Positions 54,794-64,000 of a stretch of DNA of 64,000 nucleotides are shown here, one piece after another. The notes under the pieces are model-generated. The model worked only from the letters and a program-made list of their open reading frames with translations, made no database searches and was not told the origin of the DNA. Each line of letters begins with the position of its first letter. Within the stretch, counting starts at the first letter, position 1. The stretch spans positions 12,388,414 to 12,452,413 of the forward strand of contig CM036762.1 in NCBI GenBank assembly GCA_020796225.1, written 5' to 3'. The position numbers were made by a program, and so were the translations under genes. Source of the DNA: Arion vulgaris. Taxonomy: Eukaryota; Mollusca; Gastropoda; Stylommatophora; Arionidae.

Positions 54794-57700
54794 TCTATAT
54801 CTATATTTTCCAATGTCTCTGTGTGTACTATACTACACGCCGTTAGTTTACATCCCCAAATCACCAAAGTTGGCAGAAACACGCACGAGACCAAAATAAG
54901 GTTAACCGTGGAAGGATTTTCGAAATCGGATCAATATTAGTTTTTTAAATAATTTAAAACCAAAGTTTGCTATCCTATCCAATTTTTGTTTACAATTTGT
55001 TGTAAGTCTTAGAGTGTACACATTAATATATACACAAGATTCGATGACGTATGTTTTGAAACTATGGAAACCTCGACCTCTTTCATAGCATAACAATCGT
55101 CATTTGATTGTTCAAACAAGCTGATCTCATTTTGCATCAACATTCACCAAAATAGGTAAAACATGCATGCGACCAAAAATTATATTAACAGTGGAAAGAA
55201 TTTCGAAATCGAATCAATATTCGTTTTTAAAATAACTGAAAACCAATTTATCACAACGTGACCCCTACATTTGCATAAATTTACTACGTTGACCACTACC
55301 AAACATAGCGTCATCATTTCATGTGCTCATATACGCAATGCGCTAAGATCCGCATTGTCATTTCCTGCACTCATCAGATTATTCAACAACGGAAAATTTC
55401 AATGTCAAAGCTCAAACAAATCAAACAAATTTTAAAAATAGATAAATATTAGGTTTGCGTGTTTGTCAAAATTCCACAGGTCATTTTTATTGTTATTATT
55501 AAACTATTCATTATATGCAATGCCACCTAAGAAAAGAAAACTCTTCAGTCAGTCCAAAATCGACCGTGATTGACGAATAGTGGCAAGTAGGTCTGCAGAA
55601 AATGTAATGATATCAGAAAATCGGAAGGAAGCTAATAGGTCGAGAATGGCCAGCTAGAGTTCAAGAAGACGAGATGCTGTCTTAATTCGACGTGAAGCTA
55701 ATAGGACACGCATGGCTGATAACCGATCAAATGAGACATGTCAACAAACAGCTGTCCCACTTAAACAAGACTCCAGACGACGAGCAATAGCACGAGTTGC
55801 TAAATGGTCTTTGTTGAAGAATGAAGCATTCAACTACAATAATAATCGTGAATACGAAAAATACCCAATAATTGCTATTGGGGATTGACAGCAGTTTGTC
55901 CTCACTGCAAGGCACAAAAATGGATTGGTGAAACACCTGGAATGTGTTGCTCTGGAGGAAAAGTTCAGTTGCCTGAATTACAAGAACCACCTGAACCATT
56001 AAAATCGTTTATGGACAACATAGCTGACTCTAACTTCTTAAAAAATATCAGAAAATACAATTCATGCTTTCAGATGACATCTTTTGGCATAACTTCCAAT
56101 TTCTCATCAAGGATTTATGCCAACTTTTTAAATTCAAGGTCAAGTATATCATCAATTTGGTTACTGTTGCTACAACCAAATGAAGACCCAAAATTTCTTC
56201 AAATTTATTTCATGGATAATGAAGAAGCTGAGGCAAAACAGCGCATCAATTGTAATTCAGGAACTAATCACAATACAGTGTTAGCTATTCAACGTATGCT
56301 ACACACTTGCAACAGTTATGTCAGAAGTTTCAAGACTGTATTAGATCAGTTGCCCACTGACGACAGGAAAATTGCAATCCGCGCTGACATAGTTCCTACC
56401 GGTCAACATGAGCGGACTTATAATGCACCTGTAGTAAACGAAGTTGCCGTTATCATAGCAGGAAATGATTTTGGAAAGCCGGACGTAATTTTCAAAAACG
56501 AGACAACAAGCTGCAACGAATTTCAGAAACACACAGATCTTACGATGCCCTTCAGTATCCAATTTTATTTCCTCGGGGTGAAAACGGCTACTACATTTGC
56601 ATCAATCAAAGGGATCCAGTCACTAAATTGATTTCAAACAAATTTGTTTCTTCAAAGGATTTCTACTCATTTCGAATCATGATCAGAGATACTCCAAATC
56701 ACCTTTTAAGTTGTCGCCAACTATTCCATCAATTTTTGGTAGATATGTTCACAAAAATTGAATGCGAACGATTGCTCTATATTCGATTGAACCAAACAAA
56801 ACTACGTTCAGAAGAATATGTTCATTTGAGGATGCTATTGCGATAGATGACAGGCAAACAACTATGGCAGTTGGTTATTTTGCCATCAACGTTTACCGGA
56901 GGTCCGCGGTATATGCATCATGAATATACCCAAGATTCGATTACTTATGTTCGCAATTATGGAAAACTGATCTCTGCATAACGTTTACATGTAACCGAAA
57001 ATGGAAAGAAATACAAGATGAATTACTACCAGGACAGTCACATTTGGATAGACATGATCTAATTGCACGTGTGTTTCGTCAAAAGTTAATTAAATTCATG
57101 CAACTTATAACGAAGGGAGAGATCTTTGGTCCTGTGAGATGTTGGGTGCCTTCAACAGAATGCAGAAACGGGGTTTGCCACATAACCATTTATTATTGTG
57201 GTTATTAAATAAGATTGACCCAAATAATATTGATCGCATTATTAGGGCGGAGATTCCTGACCCAAACTTAGATCCACAACTACATAAAACCGTTATAGAG
57301 CAAATGGTGCATGGACCATGTGGATATATCAATCCGAATTCCCATGTGAAGGACGCAAATGTACCAAACGATATCCGAAGAGTCTGTTGTTGAAACTCAA
57401 ACTGAGAAGATGGCTATCCACTATATCGAAGAAGAAAGACTGATGGAGGATTCGAAGCAACTAATAAACTTAAGAGAGCAAATAGTTCAGTTGAATTTAA
57501 CATCAACAATAGATTGATTGTTCCGTATTGTCCAATGTTGTCAAGAATGTTTGATGCACATATTCATGTTGAGTACTGCAATTCAGTAAAATCGATCAAA
57601 TATGTGTTAAAATACATACACAAAGGTTCTGATCAAGCTGTGTTTGGCATTCAAAAGATGGAGAATTGATTGATGAAATAGAAGGTTAACGTGCTGGCCG

Positions 57701-59465
57701 CTACATCAGCAGCAATGAAGCAGTTTGGCGGATATTGATTTCCGTTCATGAGAGATATCCGTCCGTAATGCAACTGATCGTCCACCTTGAAAACGGACAG
57801 AGAGTTTACTTCAATAAAGAAAATTTCCAACAAAGAGTTCAGCAACCTCCAAGAACAACTTTAACTGCCTTTTTTGAGATTTGTCAAAATTACGATTTTG
57901 CAAAGACTTTACTTTACTTTGAAGTTGCTAAATATTACACATGGGATAGGTTAAGAAAGCTTTTAATAGAAGAAAGTAGGAGTCACAGTTGTTGGGTTCG
58001 ATGGAGTTAAATCTAGCGATGTTTTGGGACGTGTTTATACTGTTCATCCAAAAAATTTTGAATGTTTCTACCTCCGTATCCTATTTCATACCGTTAGAGG
58101 TCCAATATCATTTACTGAATTAAAGACGGTTGAGAATCAAGTTTGTGCAACATTCCGTGAAGCATGCCGAATTGATTTACGGAGGACGACAATCAATGGC
58201 ATGCTACGATGGCAGAAACAGTTGCATCAGAATCACCACAAACGATCAGATCACTTTTCATCATTCTTATTACCTCATGCAATCCAGCAAATCCACAAAA
58301 TTTGTGGGATACATTCAAAGGAAAGTATGTCGGAAGATATTCTTAATCGTACAAGAGAACAGAATCCTGACTGAAATTGTTTACAACGAAGATATTTTTA
58401 ACGAAGTTTTAATCATCATAGAGGATAAAGTTATTGACATGGTTGGTAAAACTTAACAAGAATTAGGGCTTCCACATCCAGCAAGAAACAACATCAATCG
58501 TTTGCAGAGAGAAATACTTAAAGAAACCGCTTACAATGCCGGCGACTTAGAGCATTACGTAACCATCAATGAGCCACTATTAGTTCATGACCAAAGAAAT
58601 GTTTACGATATAATTATGAACTGAGTGAATGGTGGTACATGCGGTCTATTCTTCATTGATGCACCAGGAGGGACAGGACAGACGTTTATGATGAATTTAC
58701 TCCTTTCAAAAATTCGCTTTCAATCGCATATTGCAATTGTCATGGCTTCTTCTGGGATAGCAGCAACTTTGCTTCAAGGAGGACGAACTGCGCACTCTAC
58801 TCTTAAATTGCCACTCGATTTAGCACGTACCGAAGAGCCAATTTGCAACATCAGTAAAGGAACAGGCAAAGCGGCAGTTTTACAACAATGCAAATTGATT
58901 GTTTGGGATGAATGCACTATGATTCACAAGCACGAACTAGAAGCACTCAACAGGTCTCTTCAAGATATTAGAAACAATCGACAACTTATGGGTGGAGCAG
59001 TAGTGGTTCTTGCTGGTGATTTCAGGCAAACACTTCCTATTATTCCTAGAGGAATAATGGCTGATGAGCTCAAGGCGTGTCTGAAATCATCCCATCTTTG
59101 GAGACATGTTCAAAATTTAAAATTAACTACCAGCATGAGGGTCCATTTACAGCAGGATGTCAATGCTGGACACTTTGCTGATCAATTGCTTGCTTTAGGA
59201 GATGGGCGGCTTTGCAAAGAACCAAACACTGACACAATCAAGTTACCAGAAGACTTCTGCAATATTGTGCACTCAATAGAACAATTTCAAGACATGGTGT
59301 TTCATGGAAAACAAGGAATGTTGTTTACTATCAGGCCCTAACTGATAAATAAATATAACGTACACTATTTAGAAGAAAATGATATCTCTTGGAACGGCGT
59401 CACCAATTCCTCATCAAGGATTAACTAACAACTTTCACCCGTACGAAGCCGGGTTAATCAGCTAG
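54794..59465 (+). mobile_element. Helitron with both termini (4.67 kb)
   Basis: The 3' end has a hairpin ACCCG-TACGAAG-CCGGGT, then TTAATCAG and CTAG (59462-59465) followed by T, the Helitron end pattern. The 5' end is set at TC (54794) after A, in a TCTATATCTATATTTTCC stretch running into a CTGTGTGT block, as in many animal Helitrons; this end is less certain. Between lies a broken Rep/helicase. The 5' leader has two related ~105-bp modules (54858-54963 and 55142-55247). A large part of the helicase C-terminal coding seems deleted before 59340. Confidence 0.85.
55519..59338 (+). pseudogene. Helitron Rep/helicase, broken
   Basis: N-terminal PPKKRKLFSQSKIDRD (55522) with Arg-rich repeats, then VCPHCKAQKW...MCCSGGKVQLP (55893-55980, Cys motif) and NIRKYNSCFQMTSFG (56045). 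The replication-initiator region has PSTFTGGPRYM-like sequence (about 56885-56915) and the HUH-type motif LPHNHLLLWL (57175-57204). A helicase frame runs from 58625 to 59338. It has Walker A-like APGGTGQTF (58661-58687), in which the usual Lys is Gln, Walker B VWDECTM (58903), and GDFRQTLPII. At least ten frameshifts and stops, e.g. TGA at 58622-58624 just before the helicase frame. Not functional. Confidence 0.88.
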
Positions 59466-59584
59466 TTTGTAATAAGTGTAATGACAATTCCCTTTCTTTT
59501 TTATCTCCCACTATTCCTGATCTCATACACAATTCTTGTATTCAAGTAAGCATACGTATACATCTACATCATGTTTTTTAGAGT

Positions 59585-59835
59585 TGCTTCCCGAGTGGTT
59601 ACCTGGGTCCAAATTGGGGGTGTAAAGAATGAACCACTGTTGTCTGCCATGCAGTCGTAAGAGGTGACTAAGAGGTTTGGCTGAAAATCGGATGCACATG
59701 TCCTGAACGTGTAGAAGTCTATGCGTTTGGGGCCTACCAAAACCAATGTGCAACGTATACGTTCTTGACAAAATCAAACATATCACAAAAAGTGATTAAA
59801 ATTAGTCGAAAACGAACGCAAAGAAGAGAAGAAGG
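59585..59835 (+). repeat. SINE-B copy
   Basis: Order: GGGTCCAAATTGGGGGTGT, AACCACTGTTGTCTGCCATG, CAGTCGTAAGAGGTGACTAA, 'gtgtagaagtctatgcgttt', 'aaacatatcacaaaaagtga' and a tail GAACGCAAAGAAGAGAAGAAGG. It lies about 120 bp after the Helitron. Confidence 0.7.
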
Positions 59836-60001
59836 TTTTGTATGATTGTTCTTTACGTTAACAATGTGCTCATGTGCTTCTGTATTGTGTGTATACGTTG
59901 TGATTTGTTGACAGTTTATGTTCTTTTTCCCCTGCAATGTCTTCCAAACAAATGTTTATTTGTAATATTATACTAACATTGATTTATTATGTTATTTTCT
60001 T

Positions 60002-62720
60002 TAGTTAGTCTTTCCTCTTGGGCCTGTGGGCGGCGCATAGGCAGAGGTCATAGTTCTCCATGTCTCGCGGTTCGTTGCTATCTGTTTTGGGTCTTTAATG
60101 TTTGCAGGCCCATCGTTGAGCCTTCTCTGGTGATGGTTCTACGCGGAGTCTCTCTTGGTCTTCCTCGTTTTCTTTTTCCCTCTGGTGTCCATATGAGGAT
60201 TGGTAAGGGAGTCTTCCCCATCCATTCTATAAGTGTGGGGCCGATGTAGTCCCAGGGGCGCTTTTTTCAAAATTTTTATACTTTTTATTGTTTGGGTCTC
60301 TTGTCTTATTTGGTAAAGGGTCTGAAATATGACCATTTGAGGTTCAGTATTCTTCTAAGACATTTATTCTCAAAGTTATCTAATTTTCTTTCTAGAACTT
60401 TTGTTGCTTTCCAACTCTCGCATCCATAAGTTAATACTGGAATCACACAAGAGTTAAAGATCTTTAATTTTAAATGCTTGCTGAGTGAATTGGACTTCCA
60501 TATATTTGACAATTTGTTAAAAGCACTTGATGCCAATTCGATTCTGTATGGAATTTCTGGCGCTGTATCCCCTGAGATGCATCATACTCCTGGTAAGTAA
60601 AACTTTTGATTTTTTCCAAGAGTGTAGTTTTTAGTTGGATATTTTCGGGACTGCTGTAAGGTCAACAATTTTGTTTTTGTGGTGTTTATTTGGAGACCAA
60701 TTTGTCCTGAGATTTTTTGGAGAAGGTTTGTTTTCATTTGGATATCTTGGTGTGATGAACTCAAAAGGGCTATATCGTCGAAAAATAAAAGGTCTTCAAA
60801 AATTTTTATCAACCTTTTTGATGCCCATATTTGCGTTTTTTGTGCATTTTCGCATGACCCAGTCAATTGCTTTTCCCAAAAGAGCATTGGCGATAAGACA
60901 CAGCCTTGTTTCACTCCTGTTTCCACTGGGAACCAGTCAGAGTTCCCGAAATCTGTTCTTACACTGCAGCGCGATTCACTGTAGAAGGATTTTATGATGT
61001 TGATGAATTTAGTAGGGAAACCATAATTTTCGAGTAGTTTCCAAAGCGTAGGACGGTGAATACTGTCAAACGCTTTCTGAAAATCAACAAAGTTGATGAT
61101 TAAATTCGATTGAAATTCAGAACTCTTCAATGATTATTCTTAGTGTGAAGATGTTATCTATGCATGCTCGTTTTGGTCTAAACCCTGCTTGTTCTTCTCT
61201 TAGCCTTTCATCTATAGAATTTTTCAGTCTCTCGAGTAACATGCTACAAAAAAGTTTTCCTGGCACTGACAGTAGGGTGTGATCCCATGCCAGTTATTAC
61301 AATCAGACAAATCTTCTTTTTTAGGTAATTTGAAAATAACACCATCTTTCCATTGTTGTGGTGGGGATTCATTTTGCCAGATTTCATTTATCAGTTGGAG
61401 TATATGTTGTAAGTTGTTATCATCTGCTGCTTTGAGCATTTCTCCAGAGATGTTATCATCACCAACCTTTGTTGTTTCTCAATTTTTTAATGGCAGATTT
61501 CAACTCTTCAGTGTAATGGCTCACGGGAAGCTTCTAGTGTGGGCATGGTGATTTCTTCCTCTAGGTTGGAACAATCTCTGGTTGCGGTCTATTTAGTATT
61601 TCTTTAAAATATTCTGCCCACCGTTGTTTTTGTTGTTCTTCTGACAGCAGTATCCTACCTTATTGTCTTTGATGGTTTATTCGGTGTGGGAGTATGTTTG
61701 CATAGTTGCTTCATAATGTGGAATAGGGTCTTATTTTCCATTTTTTAAGCTGTTTCCCATCGGTGGCTAGATTGTAATAAAGTTGTGTTTATCTTTTTCG
61801 TTTCTTGATCACCCTTTATCTAACATGGTATTTGTGTTTCTTGGTATCGTATGAAAGCTTGTTTTTCGTGGATAGAAGAGTTATTTTCTTTTTCCTTTCT
61901 TGAATTTTTGTCCAGGTGTTATCGCTTAGCACTTTTTCTTTTGTCTTTGGACCCCTCTACTGTGTTTGTTGCATCATTTATCAGCGTGTTTTTGAAAAGT
62001 CCCAATTTTCTTCTATTTTTCTTAGTGTTCACATTTACCTTTTTTTTTCTTTGTTCTGTATGTATTTCTCCTCTGCGTTAAATGTGAGTTGTTGTTCTTT
62101 TACCAGTAGGGACCGTGAGTTTATTTTCTTGCTTCTAGGTGGTTTATATAGTGACCTGAGTTTTTTTTTTATTTTGGCTTATGCGGATGTGGTCGCTGCC
62201 AACATCTGCTCCTCTGTGGTCGGGCATCTTGTATTGATGAACGAATTTGGTACTTAATGAAAAAATGGTCAATCTGGTTTTTGTGATGTTGTAGGAGTTC
62301 CACGTAATTTTATGAATGTTTTTGTGTGGAAACAAGGAGTTTGCTATTACCAGATTTGCTATTCCAAAGTTATGTTAGTCCTCCGTTTTGATTTAAGTCT
62401 CCTAATCCATTTTTTCCCCATATTTTTCTACCCTTGCTTTTGACCCTATTTTATGTAAATCACCCATCACAACAGTAATATCGTTTTTAGGTATTTTGTT
62501 GATGGTACCGATTATTAAATTATAAAAAGTTCTTTTGTCGTCTGAATCGTCGTTTGTAGGTGCGTAGCACTTTTGATTGTTAACTTGAAAAATGTTGTTT
62601 GGTAGCGCGCTGATATAATTCTGTCATTGACTGGTTCCCAGCAACTAGGTTTCTCAGTTGGTGACTTTTAATAGAAATCCGTTTGAATGATGATCGTAAT
62701 TCTCCTGAATAAATTGCTGT
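60002..62720 (-). mobile_element. Minus-strand EN-RT non-LTR retrotransposon
   Basis: Read on the minus strand: an endonuclease remnant with YAPTNDDSDD and a KNDITVVMGDLHKIGSKARV-like segment (about 62600-62430). The RT N-terminus is AADDNNLQHILQLINEIWQN (61430) with PPQQWKDGVI. The RT core is NFVDFQKAFDSIHRPTLWKL (about 61090-61030), GVKQGCVLSPMLF, and catalytic FFDDIALLS (about 60780-60755), where FADD is usual. The C-terminus has LTYGCESWKATKVLERKLDN (60430), CLRRILNLKW, and a final AAHRPRGKTN-stop near 60005. Frames shift several times. Nearly full length for an RTE/CR1-like element. Confidence 0.85.
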
Positions 62721-63204
62721 TTGTTCTTGTTAAGAAACGTCTTACCTGAGCCAGTCCCCCATTCACGACCCCAGTATACCCATTTTGAAATCGCTCATAA
62801 CACTACACACTTGGGCTGTTTTTCCCAACTGAAACATGGTTCTTACATTCCAGTAACCAATTTTAGCGATGTCCTTAGAATTAAACAAGTTCGAACGAAT
62901 CATCGATGCATTAAGAGCCTAAACCCCTGTTTCTCAAACAGTGGTGATGAAAATAAACACGTCCACCAAAAAAGCAACCTTCATGCTAATGCATATGGCT
63001 GTCGCTAAAGTGTTAACAAAAAACTGTTCATCACTTGAATTGCAATTCGTGTCGAAGGGAACATCAACCCGTTACATATACATCTCAAATTGTTTGCAAT
63101 TGCACCTTTATAGCATAATCAAATGTACTTCTTATCATCTTCTTTCTCTTTGATCATTCTTCAGGGCAATTTTTATCATTCCGTTTGTGATATATAATTG
63201 GTAC
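62721..63204. other. No gene recognised
   Basis: CCCTGTTTCTCAAACAGTGG (about 62926) looks like a hAT terminus, but no matching end or 8-bp duplication was found. The open frame 62721-63008 covers the upstream part of the LINE in antisense and is not a gene. Confidence 0.35.
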
Positions 63205-64000
63205 TTCGACAAGAACGGTGATCTATGTCGGGTCGACTGTGCGCAAATGGTGACTAGGCTCGCCCATCCGGTTTAAACCAGCTTTGGTTTACTGGGGTGA
63301 ACTTTCCCCATGGTACGATCCTTTCTGCCGACCATGTTGGCCCGATATTCGCCTTTCGATCAGTTTTTGCCGTATATTTGGCTTTATGTCGAATCAAAGA
63401 CAGTGATTACGCTGTTATCCCCTTTTCTGACTATGAGGTCGTTCCGGATTAGGAACATTTCTAGGGGCTATTTGTCCTCGGACGGCGTCTTACTCGTATA
63501 AAACACCGTGTAAGTATGGGCCCTTTCCAATATTCGGACCCGGACAGCCTGTCAGATTTTTTACATTGTCGATCTTACTAACCGTTTATTTTGATTTGAT
63601 CCGTGGAACATTCCCAGCCTTTTCTAGACGCTTGTCGGTACGTGACAATTTGCAGTTAGCCTCGAAATCACCGGACTGGGGCAAGTACAAATAATGTAGA
63701 AGGGCGTTTAATCGGCGCTAACCCAACTGAAGAGTTTACTCTCGCCCCTCACCCCCAGTTCTTCTGGGGATGTTAGTTTTGCTCAAAGTATCTTGCCTGT
63801 TGTCCCAAGGCTGGCAGTTCCTTAGCATACCCACCACAGTTCTTCCTGGGATGTTTAATTATCACAACAGTACCCTTTTCACGGTTTTTTTCCCGGGGGG
63901 GTAGTTTCGTTATGCAATAAAACAAAATTTATGTTTTTCGCTCGGGAAACCTTGCCCAGTACATGACCCGTACCAGGCTACCGATGCGGAGTCAGCAATC
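63205..64000 (-). rRNA. Mitochondrial-type large-subunit rRNA, domain V region (probable NUMT)
   Basis: On the minus strand GGGGATAACAGCGTAATC (63420-63403) matches the most conserved stretch of LSU rRNA domain V. About 135 bases on, AAGCTGGTTTAAACCGG (63285-63267 region) matches the GAGCTGGGTTTAGAACG-type block, at the bacterial and mitochondrial spacing. Between them an A-loop-like GTTCACC and a TTCGAC segment occur in the right order. The upstream part to 64000 is less clear and runs out of the window. The sequence is unusually GC-rich for this window and diverges from common animal 16S, so a nuclear mitochondrial insertion, a divergent mitochondrial rRNA or foreign sequence are all possible. 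Confidence 0.45.

Noticed and set aside
55885..56631. 248-codon frame as a free-standing gene
   Set aside because: It is the N-terminal region of the Helitron protein and is continued upstream and downstream by other Helitron parts in shifted frames.

Overview
The window looks like repeat-dense, AT-rich nuclear DNA from an invertebrate animal. An arthropod is my best guess, from the mix of an IS630/Tc1-like element, mariner, Helitron, piggyBac-like, hAT and Penelope-like elements, several non-LTR retrotransposon families and tRNA-derived SINEs; the exact taxon cannot be fixed from the sequence alone. There is no bacterial gene organisation. The only long, intact, cellular protein-coding gene I can support is a short-chain dehydrogenase/reductase on the minus strand (10494-11321). 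A weak promoter/first-exon candidate sits on the minus strand at 263-449 and would belong to a gene running off the left edge.

Layout. 0-10 kb: AT-rich DNA with 3'-end scraps of non-LTR elements and SINEs. 10.5-11.3 kb: the SDR gene. 11.7-14.3 kb: a probable hAT relic with a complete but dead mariner (12597-13930) inside it. 15.7-18.5 kb: a clean 196-bp hAT-type MITE with an exact 8-bp target duplication, then a 2164-bp IS630/Tc1-type element with ~105-bp terminal inverted repeats, then a SINE. 20.7-25.1 kb: a purine-rich minisatellite, then a 3.4-kb non-LTR element inserted into an older one. 25.6-32.5 kb: more non-LTR elements, one carrying a SINE and another split by a piggyBac-like element. 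34.5-37.2 kb: a Penelope-like element (PLE) with inverted terminal arms. 39.9-44.0 kb: a dense block of tandem repeats (53-, 28- and 47-bp units), the 47-bp array being split by a ~1.8-kb solo LTR that itself holds 50-, 40- and 34-bp arrays. 46.6-53.4 kb: one non-LTR element of the EN-RT-RNase H type, interrupted by a 163-bp and a 2.4-kb PLE insertion, each with target duplications. 54.8-59.5 kb: a Helitron with both ends but a broken Rep/helicase. 60.0-62.7 kb: a minus-strand EN-RT non-LTR element. 63.2-64.0 kb: an antisense segment with the core of a mitochondrial-type large-subunit rRNA, probably a nuclear mitochondrial insertion.

The elements do not work together as a pathway; the interest is stratigraphy. 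At least six nested insertions can be ordered in time by target-site duplications, and the PLE copies show 5' inversions and a conserved hammerhead-like motif. I found no convincing new protein-coding system. The most unusual signals are the PLE tail motif with paired core substitutions, the array-bearing solo LTR inside a satellite, the chimeric SINE, the 421-bp unidentified insertion in a SINE, and the rRNA-like end of the window.
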